From: Thuidium tamariscinum
Lineage: Eukaryota; Streptophyta; Bryopsida; Hypnales; Thuidiaceae
Assembly (NCBI GenBank): GCA_947034885.2
Contig: OX344751.2
Coordinates: 12,152,001-12,216,000 of the forward strand
DNA length: 64,000 bases
Direction: 5' to 3'
The notes under the pieces are model-generated. The model was given only the letters and a program-made list of their open reading frames with translations, searched no databases and was not told the DNA's origin. The translations under genes and the position numbers were made by a program. This document shows positions 21,388-35,500 of the stretch, one piece after another; position 1 is the stretch's first letter; the number at the start of each line of letters is the position of its first letter.

Positions 21388-22131
21388 CTAACCCTAGAGC
21401 GCGGGTGACGCTATTTCGTGGCTCTTGGATGATTTAGCAACAGTGACCAAGGAGAATGCTAGCAATTTTTCATCCATTTCTTGTTGCTTGACCCTTCACT
21501 AAGGGTTATGAAGGGTACCTAGTTCATTTTGTAGTCTTGTGAGTGTTTCTCTTCACCTGAATAAGAAATTAGGAAAAAAAACGGATCACAAAATATGCTA
21601 TTTTTAGTATATTCTAGGAAGTTGTTGTTCCTTGTTGTAAATCTGAAATTTCTCCACAAAAATGATATTTTGGGGGTTTGAGCCCAACTAACAAAATGGA
21701 GGTCATCTATTCTAGTTTCTTCTCCAATTGAAATTTTGGAAAAAAATCATAATTTTGAATATTTTATTGCAATTTGAACTTTGGATGTATTTTCAAAGTC
21801 TTTTGGATTGTAATAATAGAATGATATGGAAATTGAGTTTTCACCATGATGTTTACCACTGAAATGTACACACATGGTGAAAATCTCAGATTTTTTTAGA
21901 TAATTTTCTATTTGATATGATTTTTCTTCACTTTTTCTTCAAAAATTCTCAGAAAAATCAATTTTCCTCAAAAAAATCTAAATTTTTGGGAAGTATAGAA
22001 GAGATGTAATTTCATCTCTGAAAAATAAATACCAAATTTTTTTGTATATATTCAATCCTAAAATGGTAGCAAATTGTGTACTAGCACAAGGGCTGAAAAC
22101 AATGGTTATAGGTTCGGCATTTAAGGGTTAA
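21388..22131. mobile_element. TTAA-family A+B element, single copy
   Basis: About 744 bp colinear with modules A and B of 436-1903 but without their duplication. The left end reads CTAACCCTAGAGCGCGGG (TTAA decayed to CTAA); the right end reads GGCATTTAAGGGTTAA. Shared internal landmarks include AAAACGGAT, TTTTATTGCAATTTGAA and TGTACACACATGGTGAAA. No coding capacity. Confidence 0.65.
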
Positions 22132-23193
22132 TCGAAGCGGGGGTCATCCAGGAAACCATCTTTTTTTAATCTGTAGAATCATTGGTATTAAAACAAATTC
22201 AAAAGTGTGCATTTGCAGGCAAGTATTGTAGAAGATCTTCCTTTTCCACCCCTAATTCCAAGGATGAATGCTTGTAATTCTATCTTGTACTACAAAACAC
22301 TCTCTTGTTTATTGACCATAAAATGGCTCTAGCATTGTTTAGGGGTTAAGATATTATAGATATGATTTGGTGTAGTGCAAGCCAAAACAAATAAAATATT
22401 TTCAGAGGTGCAATGATAGATGGGGATTGCAAAAATTTTGATAATTTTATTGCATGAATTGAAATTACTACTCCCTTTGTTCCACTAAAAACCTCCAAAA
22501 ATCTTCCCCTTGAGAAATTAATTGTATTTTAAGACATAGTGCTAGAAATACATGCATTCAAGAACGGTAAATTCATCCCTTAGATCTATGCAAAATATCT
22601 TGCTTAGGTGCTATCATTTAGACATCCAAAATCCGTATACAAAGTATGATTTTTGAGCATAGATTGTAAATGATGCCGGTTCTATCATTTTAAATTATTT
22701 AAAGGGTGGTGGCAAGACTAAGATTCTAGATACATATTCCCTAATCTAAATATTCACAATAAAAAAAACCTAGTTGACTTTGTAATCAAATTTTCATAGC
22801 AATGAAGTGGTCACTAAACACATTGTTAATACTAGTGTTTAAAGGTGCAATTCATACAATGAGCTTTAAACGGGCAAGGCCAAGCTTGAAAATCTAAATG
22901 TATGCTTCCACATTGTTTTACTTGCCCCTACAAGCTCATTCAAGCCAAAAAAGTCGAGAAAACCCCCCTACAAAATGGTCAAAATCAACAAATGGAGTTT
23001 TTTTTAGTAAAATAGAGATTCTACTTGATTTAGAGCTTTTTAGCAGAACAAAGATTCTACCTGAATCGGAACTTATTAGTCGAATAGAGAGAGTATGAAT
23101 TTTGAAAGGCAAAAAGTGTACTAGATCCATTACCAATTTCTAATTTTGATCATTCAAAAAACTATTTTTTCCACTCAGTGCTTCCAACCTTTG
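22132..23193. other. AT-rich spacer with fragmentary repeat similarity
   Basis: No gene recognised. Around 22230-22295 it resembles the right arm of the foldback at 25398-25736 (shared AATTCCAAGGATGAA and TTCTATCTT), so it is likely a decayed copy of that family. Confidence 0.4.
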
Positions 23194-23533
23194 ATAAGAG
23201 GATTTTTGGCCCCCAAGAAGACTGTTTCAGGGGTGTTCCCAGAAACTGTTCCCACTGCTGCAAACTAGCCCCTATTGGTCTGAATTTTTGAATTTTGAAA
23301 ACAAAAATTTTAAATTTTTTTTTCAAAATTTTTTAGAATGTTTAAAAAAGAAAAAGAATGATTTAAAAAATATATTTTTGAAATAATAAATAATTGATCA
23401 AAATAATTAATTAATTAGTATTTTCTAACATGGCAATCACTTGACTACATTAGCATTGCGTTCCCTGAGTTCCCAATGCGTTCCCAGCATTTGGGAACTC
23501 GCAGTCTTATAAACCAGCTGAAAATCCTCTTAT
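23194..23533. mobile_element. Small TIR element (MITE), 340 bp
   Basis: Starts ATAAGAGGATTTT and ends with the inverse AAAATCCTCTTAT. A second block, AAGACTG/CAGTCTT, lies about 20 bp inside each end. The interior is AT-rich with no ORF. The target duplication is unclear. Confidence 0.65.
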
Positions 23534-23536
23534 ATT

Positions 23537-24859
23537 GTATACCGAGGTTGCTATTTTGTCAGCCTGTGAGCGTGAGCTTGTGAGCTTGCGAGCCTACACA
23601 ATTTTTTGAAGATTCCATCTAAAACTTTTGGCCTAATTTGATTAACTTTGATAAATTTTAGTGCCTATTACCATGGAACTATTATCATAAACCTATTACT
23701 GTGGTCCCTTGAATAACTTTGTTTTACCATTTATTGTACTTTGCTAGATTTTATGAAGAAAAAAAATTAGTGACTAATTATAATTTTTTTGAAATCAAAT
23801 GAGGTTATTTTACAAATTTAGATTTTTGCTTAGTTTTGCTTCTTAGTACTTCTTGGCATTGAGGGGAGTCCCACAACTTTGATTAAAAAAAATTCTTTTT
23901 CCCCCCCGCAATTGTGGGACTCCCTTGGGCACCGAAGGGAGTCCCTCGGCCAACCAAAAAAAGAAAAAAAAGAAAAAAAAACTTTTTTTTTTTGCAATAA
24001 TAATTTTATCAAAGCCGTAGGACTCCTCTCGGCGCCGAGGGTACTAAGAAGCAAAACCAAGGAGAGTGTTCACAAAAATCTAGAAAAACTTGACAAGTAT
24101 TGTTTTAAGAGGATAAATGAACAACCATTGGATCAAGAAAGAAGAAATGAATCCCTTCATTAAATGAATAAGAGGATAATGAGTCAACTAATCAATAATC
24201 TTGTGTAATGAAGTTCATTCTTTACAAAAGTAATCCCTATCAATCAAAAATTTAAAAAAAAAATCTTAACAAGTTCCATTATTGATACATTAAGACAAAA
24301 CTGTAGGTGCCTACATTAGCTTTTGAGAAGACCTATGCTACTATAAGATACTCATGAACAAAATGAAATTTGGTGCAACTAAGTTCTTTCCATATATAAT
24401 GAAATCATACAAACAATTTTTTTTCTAAAATTTAAACAAGTCCATTGATTCAAAAATGAAGAGGGAATAATTGATGCCCTCCTTTTGGCCTTGAGAAGAC
24501 TTATAATGCTACAAGACATGATCAACCAAAATCAAATTTAGTGTAGCAAAGATTTTTATCAACAAATTTTCTTTCTAAAATCTAAATAACTATAATAATA
24601 ATACATCAATAAAAATCATTAGTACCTTTTCCTAGGCCTCAAAAAGATCTACATTACTATAGGATAATGATCAACCAATACTCTATATTAGAAATAAAAA
24701 AATTTGATTCAAATTTTAAGATGGAATCAATTTTAATGAATAAAATTAAGTTTTATAATACTTCTTCAAATTTTTAAGCTCTGTGCTCACAGAATCCCTG
24801 CTCTACGCTCATAGGCTCATGCTCACAAGCTCACAGAATAGCACCGCTGGGTGGTATAC
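23537..24859. mobile_element. TIR element of about 1.3 kb with GTATACC ends
   Basis: Left end GTATACCGAGGTTGCTATTT and right end, reverse-complemented, GTATACCACCCAGCGGTGCT, followed on both sides by GTGAGC-rich repeats (TGTGAGCTTGTGAGC type). The inverted repeat is imperfect over about 50 bp. The interior lacks a transposase. It abuts the preceding MITE, is hAT-like in feel but unassigned, and hosts the 23833-24057 element. Confidence 0.55.
23833..24057. mobile_element. MITE with long TIRs, nested
   Basis: 225 bp. Both ends read GTTTTGCTTCTTAGTAC inward and continue into a GGAGTCC-YAC block, then CTTTGAT, giving inverted repeats of about 50 bp with several mismatches. The core is poly-purine. 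It lies inside the 23537-24859 element and is therefore younger. Confidence 0.75.
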
Positions 24860-25397
24860 TACTGTGGGACATGTGTCATGAACTTTTAGTCCCAACTTTG
24901 AAAAGGAGAAAAAAAACATTTTGGAAATACATCAATCTATAGGTTGGCTATAGGATGCTAATTGGTTATGGGCAATTCTAAAATTGTCCACCTCTTCAAT
25001 TGTACACTATTTGTATATGTTGCTTTATGGTAGCCTGCCTTTAGTAGTGTGCAAACAATAGACATTTTAGGAGGTGGGCGATTAATAGAGCCCCATGCCA
25101 ATTCGCCTTTAAAATTTCATAACTAATTTCATAAAGCTTCAAAAAATATGAAACAACTTGGTTTTGATGCCAATTTCACTTGTATTTCAAGTAAGTTTTA
25201 CTTTAAAATATTCCAAGAAGTTCTATTTTTCCAAAATTCAATTTTAGTTGCTATGAACAATATGTGGACGTCCTACCTTATTGTAAATTTACCATAAATT
25301 ATAGAGACAATTTCTCAATGAAACAATGGATTCCTATTAATCCTAGAAAGACACTACAAACATTAAGTGTCCGATGTTTGACAAAGAATACTTCTAG

Positions 25398-25736
25398 CTA
25401 AGACAAAAGTGCAAATGTTCATCTTTGGAATTGATTGAAAAAAGGAAGGTCTTACACATAAATTTTACCTCCAATGAGTGCTCTTGAATTATTTTAAGCA
25501 AATGAATCATATGTACCAGAAAATAAGGCTAATTTCCACAATGATTAGCCCATTTTTTTAGAGTTAACCCTCAAATATCATGTTGGTCTCTATAGAAATG
25601 ATACTTTTAGGTATTATGTACATCATTTGCTTGAAAACCCCAAGAACACTAATTGAAGGTCAAACTACTAGTATTATGCAAGACTTCCCCTTTTCATACA
25701 AAATTCCAAGGATGAACATATGTACTTCTATCTTAA
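25398..25736. repeat. Foldback repeat, arms about 130-160 bp, diverged
   Basis: The left arm (TAAGACAAAAGTGCAAATG...) matches the inverse of the right arm (block ending CTTCTATCTTAA). Shared landmarks are ATGTTCATC-TTGGAATT, GAAGGTCTT/GAAGTCTT and AAGCAAATGA. One diverged single-arm copy lies near 63645-63815, and a fragment near 22230. Confidence 0.55.
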
Positions 25737-25893
25737 GGTGAACTACCCCATTGCGGTCAAAATTGGAATAAGCCCATCGTGGGTGAAATTGTAATAGTGG
25801 TGTACATTCAAGTTCTCAAATGTACCCCACCTTTACAATTTGGTCTACAATGGGCTTGCTTCAATTCTAACTACAATGGGATAGTTAACCTTA
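25734..25893. mobile_element. 160-bp MITE with TAAGGT ends
   Basis: The ends read TAAGGTGAACTACCCCATTG and, reverse-complemented, TAAGGTTAACTATCCCATTG. Pairing continues for about 55 bp into the element (AAGCCCATYGT, AAATTGTAA). No ORF. Confidence 0.7.
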
Positions 25894-28669
25894 TATTGAA
25901 AGAATTCTTATCATCTATTAGATATTATCATATCACTGTGTTATGGAGTTTAGGTGAGGAGTCCATTATGGACCACAAGCCCAATTTGATCAATACAAAC
26001 CTATACCTATCTAACATTTCAATGTCTAAAAAGTTGGATTCATATAGATTTGCATTAAATTGGGTTTATAGTTGATATTAGACTCCTTGCCTAATGGCTT
26101 CAACCTTCTTGGCACAATGGCACACTCTATAAAAATTATAAGTAGTAGTATTGTATATTCCAAATTTACATGTTTTTCTATTTCTAGGAATGTGATTATA
26201 GCCTCTTAACTCCCTATTGTGTAAAAATACCGATTTTTGATAATCCCTCAAAGATTTCAAGTGAAGGCAAATTAAAAGTTGAAAAGCTTGCATGACATTG
26301 TCAATCAACCTAAATCACACCCTCTTGGAAATTTGGAGTAATTCTTCTTTGGATCCCAAAAAGTGAATTTAGTTCAATTTGTAGAGAGTCATTGATTGGT
26401 TGGGAAGTTGCAATGCTAGTGTCATTGACTAATTAGGAAGTTGTCATGTTAAAGGTTCCTATTTTCTAGGGGAGCAAAAAAGACCTTCCATCATTGATTA
26501 AGAATGTTATGTGATCATTCTACAGTTGTTTTGTAGCTCTTGAAATTTTACATAGCCTAAACAATTAACCTCTAAAGGAAACCAATAGGCAACATTTATT
26601 ATCAAAAACAACTAAAGAATATTCACATTTGATTATCTTGAAAGTTGAATTGCTAAGTTTTGTATTGAGGATGATTTAAGTATTTTGCATGCATAGGTTT
26701 TGTAGTATATTAATGCCTATATAATCAATTTTGCTTAACAGCTAAGTTCTATGACTAAGTTCACTAAAAATTGTTTTTAGTATCACCCATTGATTTTAAA
26801 TTTCCATAACTTTTTAATCTTCATGAATAGTTTTACCAAATATATTACAAAGATCTTCTTCTCTAAATACTATTGATACCAATATATATGTTCTTGGAAA
26901 AATATTCATTCATCAAAAGAAGTCACAATTTCAAATAAGCAATTAGTATGAATGACACTAAATAGAGTTTTTAGTGTAGTGTTTTACTAATTGAAAAGTC
27001 ATTTTCAAATTTCTATTTTTATTGCAAAGAGAGATTGATTAAAGCATTCATTCTTTAGATATTCAAAATTAGGAATTTATAATTTTAGACTAAAATAAGA
27101 ATGTATAAAAGAAATTTGAAAAACTTTGACTTTGTAGATTTCAATATATTAGCATTGGAGGTAGAGCATTGGTGGTAGAGTGAAGTCTTTCCACTTTAGA
27201 TTATTAGGTTGTGAATCATCTTAATTTTTGCATTGCAAAGTTTTAAGGAAAAAGAATTGGTATAATAGAGAATTAAATCTATAGTCTAGAAGAATTTAAT
27301 CTTTAAAGAAAAATCAAGATTTTAATTTTTTAATTTTTCTAAAAATATTAGTAGGAACATAATGGAAAGAAATCCTAAGTATTTCAAAATTTTAATATGG
27401 TATTGAAACATATCAATACTAATGGTGAGATCATCTTATTAAACAATCTCAAACCAGTGAATCATTTTTTTTCTAGAAAATTGTGAAAATTTATCTTAAG
27501 CCCAAAACCTATAAATATTTTTTTATAGATAGTCTAAAAAAGAAGGTGCTTTATGATTTTCACAACAATAACTAAAATGTGATATATTAAAGTTTTCTAT
27601 GTAGAAAAAATGTATTCTATTGAAGAACTAAAAAAATATATTTCAAAATTTTGTGATATTTTTTATTGCTTAGGATTGACTATCTTTACTTTAGATCGTA
27701 TTACTTTTGTTCCTAAACATCACTAGTAGAAGTGAAATATGCAATTCAATTGGTACCATTAGAAAGTTCTCGGCAAGGAGGGGTGCTCAAGCTTTGTTGA
27801 GTAGCATTCCAACCTATGGTGTGAAAGTTATTGGAATTTCAAAGTCTTTTATGAATTAAAAAATTAAGAAATATTTTCCTTTGATTCTGACAATGGCAAC
27901 AATACAGGTTAATAAAAATGTTATGGGTAGAGTATACCACAATGCTTCCGTAATCAGTGTTGCACAATAAGATTGCAGAAATGTTTTGAGAAGAAGTCTG
28001 TAGCCACAAAACCCAAAACCATAAAAAAGATTGGCCAACTACGTATCTCAGCGACAGTCTACAGAAATTAGAAACCGTGCTAAGCAGGTTGAGTCAGCTT
28101 TCGAAAATATATGGAAAAACTTGAGGATAGCCTACTTGTCATCGTCTGTACTGGTAGTCAAATACCATATATTACAAAAAGAACAGACCAGAACGACCAA
28201 AACCTACCTTTGAATTTCATTACAAATCTTGAATACAAACATACGTCAGGTGTACCTCACACCCTTATTCACCAACTTCAACTCCAGTGCATCACCATTC
28301 TCACAGAGAACAGTATATCTACTGAAGACTCCACTTTGCCTACAACAAATCAAAACCTGCATAGAGGCCATCCTAGGAAACAACGAGTTTGAGGTACTTC
28401 TAACTTGTCTGAAACCCAATGACACATCTGGGCACCTTCCGAGACATCGACGTAATAGTGCGTAAAAAAAAGTGGAACTCACTAGGGCACTCTATACCGC
28501 ACTCTAGTAAATCTACCTTGATTCACAACAAAATCTAAAAAATTCAGAGTTTACCAATCAAAATTAAGAGTGAGTGATAATTTGGAGGTACTCTTGAAGA
28601 CGATTTAAGGACACTCTACTTGTCAGTTATGGGTGCAGTGACGGTTATGGATGTTCCTGCCTTATACCA
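25894..28669. other. AT-rich spacer
   Basis: No gene or clear element. GC rises from about 28030 on approach to the 3' end of the minus-strand RABB1 gene and probably includes its 3' UTR. Confidence 0.45.
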
Positions 28670-30084
<1,415 letters not shown>

Positions 30085-32579
30085 GGCGTCGGAGTGATTC
30101 TTGTCGCCCTTGCTTTCGAATTCCCCCGCTCTCGAATCGCACCACCACAGAAATGGCTCAAAATCAGAGATGTGAAAGTAGAGTGGGAGAGGGAGGTGAA
30201 GAAGAGAGACTAGATGTAAAGAGGGGGAAGGCGTGCGGGGTAACTTCGGAGATGGCGGACGCTTGAGCACGCAGCAAGCAAAAGGATTTCGGAAAAACGA
30301 CGAAGCGGAGACACGCAGCTGGTGAAAATGCGAGGCTCAAGTGAAAGGACTCAAAGGAGGGCTGAGGAGGGCCTGTTCCCGAGTTTAGTTCCCGTGTTCC
30401 CTTCTTCGAAGAATGCATTCCGGATATCTTTCCTTTAGAGAAGGACTTCCATGCCTTGTGTCGGAATTGGAAATGAATTTTTAAGTTTCTAGAAGTTGAG
30501 ATTGTCTTTGCCAAGTTTACTTCTATGTAAGTATGCAAAAACTACATTTCTAAAGTAGCTTAGAAATTGAGAAGCAATCAAAAAATTTAAGGTTTACATT
30601 AAACATTAATTTTTGAAAGTTGGAGATTTGTCTATTTTGATTTTTACAAGCCTATTTAAAGTTTCTTGAAATCTAAAAATTACAAATCTTCTCTTGCAAT
30701 TATTGCATATTTTCATGTAGAATTTTGAATTTTATTACTTTCATGCAAAGAATGGAAGTTTTGAATTCATCCAATTCTATATAGATTATTGTAACTTCTA
30801 GAAAATTGGCTTAACTTGTTTTTGACCTTTATGCAAAATTTTCAACAACAATTGTAGTTGTACAAAGTCTATTGAGGTTCATATAAGATAGTAATCCATT
30901 ATATATATTGTAAGGATGATTTTTTGCCTTTATTAAATTGAAATTTGACATTTTATTAACCCCTAAATTTTCAAGGCACCAAGTTATATAAAACCTAATT
31001 AGATTGCTATTTTTAGTAGAATATATTTTAGTAAGCTAGTATAAGCATCAAAAATTTGATCTTGAAAATGATTGACTATGATTTTTTTTTCAAGATTTTG
31101 TGCAAGAGTCTCCATTGCAATCTTGACTTTAGTCTATAATATTGAAGGCTCTTCAAAATGAGCCTCAAATGCCCTAAATCTTAGAGAAAAAAATGCATTA
31201 GAAATTTGTAGAATAGATTTTGAGAAACCATATATTGATTGGAGTTAAACATGTTTGGTCCTTTAACCTCATATTTCTTTGGTGACTAACTTCCTAAATT
31301 TGACATATGAAAAGAAGATCAAAAGACTTTAAGTCACTTTTGCAATTTTAACACCCTCATAATTAAACATTTTTTCAATACATTGTTGTGTTTTCTTTAC
31401 CTAAGTAATCTCTAATATATTTAGTTTGAATTTATTTGGTTACATTTCAAAAAAATTGATAAAACTTATCAAAATGTTGACTTTTTGTTCAATGTAAAGC
31501 AAATTCCTAAAAGCTCAAAATAGGCCTTGGGCATTTAGGGATTGCCAAATGCACACCTCATACATTTATTGTTTTGAAAATAAACACCACAATCTATTAT
31601 TGAGAGTCATGATTGTATATTCCTTCACCTTAATAAATAAATAGTGTGACTTCCTTAGAATCTTCTAATATTATTATTTTTAATGAATGAAACTCAACTC
31701 AACTACAATGAATGGACATTGAAAACTCAACTCAATTGCAATCAATGAATATAGAATATGACTCTTGAAACAATGTCTCAAGTCTTTGAATGTGGTTTGA
31801 AAAATTGTCTCACCTAAAGACTAGCAAAAACAAGATAAATTTTCTTAATCCTATTTTAAAAAATCTAGTGCCTTTAACCCTAGAAAAACCTTAGAATTTT
31901 TGTATACGTCTTGTATTTAGCTTTATAATTCACAATTCTTCAATTGTGATTTAATATATGAATTGTGATACATTGTTATTACATATAATCATGATTATTG
32001 ATTTAGTATATATTGAAAAATACTTAGGCAATGGTTTTTTTATCAAATACCACCATATTCATATTATACTTTACGGCAGCAAAGGGCTTTTGGGCTGCTT
32101 GGCTTGGGAGAACAAAAGGATGAAAAGCAATGGTCCAGAGATGAAATTTGATACTCAGTAGTACTGTTGGCATGATTACTAGTATCAAGTTGACGGATGA
32201 TCTCCGTCAAACTGAACTGAAGTAGTGACGGACTGACGGACGGAAGTCAGTCGGTCGGTCCTCTCTTACCGCGTACATTCATCCAAGTCGACCTGTGCTG
32301 TACAGTTCTCCAATCAGTACCGATACTCTCAAAATACCGTTCACCTCCGAGACGAGCTTCACCAGAAAGCGAATGTCGTCACTTATTATTTGTGCCGACT
32401 GGGGGACTTACCTAGGGTTTGCTGCTCTGTTTTTTCTCTCCCGTCAATGGCGATGGCGCGATCCTTTGAGTGCTCCGCACGTTGAAATTTGTGTTCGTAG
32501 CGGGACGGGCATGCTGATTTCCGTCGGAGGATGTGGTGAATTGCGTCTTCTCTGACCTCGGAAGGGGGTCACAATCACA
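30085..32579. other. Intergenic region between RABB1 and AMSH
   Basis: Both genes point away from each other, so both promoters lie here: GC-rich at 30085-30450 (RABB1 5' UTR/promoter) and 32190-32579 (AMSH), with about 1.7 kb of AT-rich sequence between. No TATA box can be assigned. A perfect inverted repeat, TTGACGGA/TCCGTCAA with a 5-base spacer, lies at 32190-32210, followed by further GACGGA copies. Confidence 0.5.
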
Positions 32580-35500
32580 ATGAGGGGGGGAACGCTGAGC
32601 ATCGCTGCCAAGACGAAGAAGCTCGATGTGGACAGCCGGTTGTCGTTGAAGTATTACTACCGCACCGCGGACAATCTCCTCAAGCAGGTGCGCGAGCGGA
32701 TCGCTTAGGGCGTTTCATGTCTTGTTCCGCCAGTTGTTTGGTGAATTGAAACTGTGCTGTGGTTGTGGTTTGTAGGCTCGAATTTATCGGGACGAGGGAA
32801 ATGTCATCGATTACTACATTTTGCTGCTTCGATTTTCCAGGTGAAGCGCCTTGGTTTCGAAATTTCGGAGAGATTTTTAGTCTGTTGAATTGTAGTTACT
32901 TTTTAGAGTCGGTATCTGGACTTGTCACACAGCTACAGCGGAGCTAGAAGTAGAGTTATTGAATCCTTCGATTCCTTGTTTTTTTCTGCAGTTTGGTTTC
33001 TGAAACCATACCGGAACATCGCGAATACCGACTATATGCAGGGGAAAATAAAGACTACAGAAGAGTAAGACTTGCAATCCTTTTTGATTTTCTGAAATGT
33101 GGCAGACATTTGATAATTAGAAGAACGAGAACGTGAATTATCCGCAATCCTGTATAATTTCGTTGAATTTGTCTGGAACTGCAGAGATTGCTAGATGTCA
33201 TTACAGAGCTGGAGAAGCTGAAGCCTGAAGTTCAGAAGCAAGTTGATCAGTATAACAGAGCTTTTCGTGAGGCTACGTCTCCTGCTTCGTACAGCGCACC
33301 ATCTTCATATAGCTCGCCTTCCTCATATAGTTTGCCTTCTTCTTACAGCGTGCCGTCCTCATACAACTTGCCTTCATCCTACAACAACCTATCTCAACCT
33401 GATACTGGAGTGGCATGGCCTCCTACCAATAGGAGTCAGTCATTCTCAGGGGGTGTTATCCAGGACAAGGTATGCAGGATACATTTCATGTTATGTGGAG
33501 CCTCGTATTTGGATTTGGTCTGCGACTGCGCTGGAGTTTGGGACACACGAGGTGATCGTTGATTTGGACTTGCAAACTTTTAAGCATTTGAGTGCTTTTG
33601 AGGAATAGCGTATTCGAATGTGAGTTGAGACAACTTGATCATGTGGTGCGTGCAGTTTAATGGCTATGGAACACGAATATCAGTTCCAGATTATGGTGAT
33701 TCAGGATCTGGATACAATCCACCAAGTTCGCCTCGTATTAACGCTCATCTGGAGGATTCATTTAGAAGCTTGTGAGTACCTTCTTATGCACGGCTGCATC
33801 GAACCTAGTTCGCTATGAATTTTGAAAGGGGTCGTTCCTATTTCTGAATGTGTTTCTGCTAACCGATTTACGTATATCCTTCCTTATGATGCGGATTTAT
33901 GTGCTGGACTTGGGAGTTAGTAGCGATTCTAGATGTTGTGGTGTTATCTTCTGGTGATTTGAATTAGTTATTGCTCATGTTATGGAAACCGTGTAGTGAG
34001 TTCATGTACCCGCTTCTGTGAAGCCATCGGAGTATGCAGTCATTGATGCGGCATACCGTCCAATAGTATCTTCTGTATTGTTTTTTCGTTGGTCAATAAA
34101 TTTGCGTGTTTATTTGGTATATTTAGGTCCTTGAACATTCCGAGACCTACCGAGGAAACACTTTCCAGACACTCTATTCTTGGACCAAATTCACTGCGAC
34201 CGCGACGAGAACCAGCACCCCTTAGGGTATGTACCGGTCCGAGCGGTCTTGAGGTTGCATGAATGCTTTAATATGGGGCTTTATTTCCATCAGATGTAGA
34301 TCACGTTGTCTGAGATTGGCATTAAAATGAGCCTCATGATTTTCTTGTCATTTTCAATATACAGGTACAGTATCCAAGCTATGTCGATACCACACCAATT
34401 GAACTACCAAGGTTTGTCTCATAGATTTTTGTATTGTACTTTGAATTGTGAAGTTATCGTCATGCAGTTTTGGGGGTCGTATTTTAAAACTTGAATATAT
34501 CGTTCCGTAGCTGCCATCCCTTGTAGGTGTTTGGTCAAGCAATTTAATTGTTAAATCTCAGTACTGAACTACTCAATGGTGATGTTTATATTTCGTTTCA
34601 ATTTCTAAAAAGTAGGCATTCTGATGTTTTCCATGATGGCCATTTGGAGTGAAGCTTTATCCAGGATTGGAATGTTCCTGCTCCAGCTCCAGCCGCGTCC
34701 ACTAGTGCGGTTGCAAGTACAAGTGTAGATGTGTCTTCATCTATTGCCTCTCTAGTTTCTCTGTCGGAGCCGGCACTTGGGCCCAGCGCCGAATCATCTC
34801 TTACTCTCGATGTAGCGCCTCCAGTGAAATTGATCAGACAGCCTTCGCCACCTCCTATTGCCGCTCCTGTGCAGACTGTGCAAGCTGTACATGATACCCA
34901 TGACCATCCTCAAACCCAGCTGTCACCTGATCTGGTGGCGGATCCTCGTCCTGGGGAGGCACAAGCTCTAGACGGTGATCTTTCCAAGGGGCCTAAGCAC
35001 TTGCATATAGTACGCACCTACAACAGAGTCTTCGTTGTTGCTTTCTTTGGTGTTGATTTTTGACTCGCCTTAGCAGAGTGCATAATTGACTTAGAACGGC
35101 AGAGTCAGATGTAGCATGTAACTACTGTCGAGACTGTTCTCTTGCTCATGAAGGCTCATCCTATTGTGTGACGATTTTGCTTCAGTCTACCAAAATGATG
35201 GACGAGTTCATGCGGTTGGCCAAATCCAATACTACTCGCAATCTTGAGACATGTGGCGTTCTTGCAGGGTCTTTGGTGAGAATATCTCGTGCATTTACCA
35301 TCTACATAGGGCTTTGCTTTGTACAGAGGCTCAGTCTGCTCAATTGTTGAGGATGTGGTATTATTTGACAAGATCTTGCTGAATTTTCTAAATTGAGTCG
35401 TCTTTCTTGCCTTGTTTTGCAGAAGAAGGGTATTTTTTATGTTTGTACCCTGATCATTCCAAAGCAGGAATCCACATCTGACTCCGTACGTGTTCTTCTA

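Noticed and set aside
23833..24163. Open frames rich in Lys/Phe in the nested MITE
   Set aside because: They derive from the homopurine core and inverted ends of the MITE.
28229..28482. Short gene downstream of RABB1
   Set aside because: Both-strand open frames without a domain; the region is best read as RABB1 3' UTR and flank.
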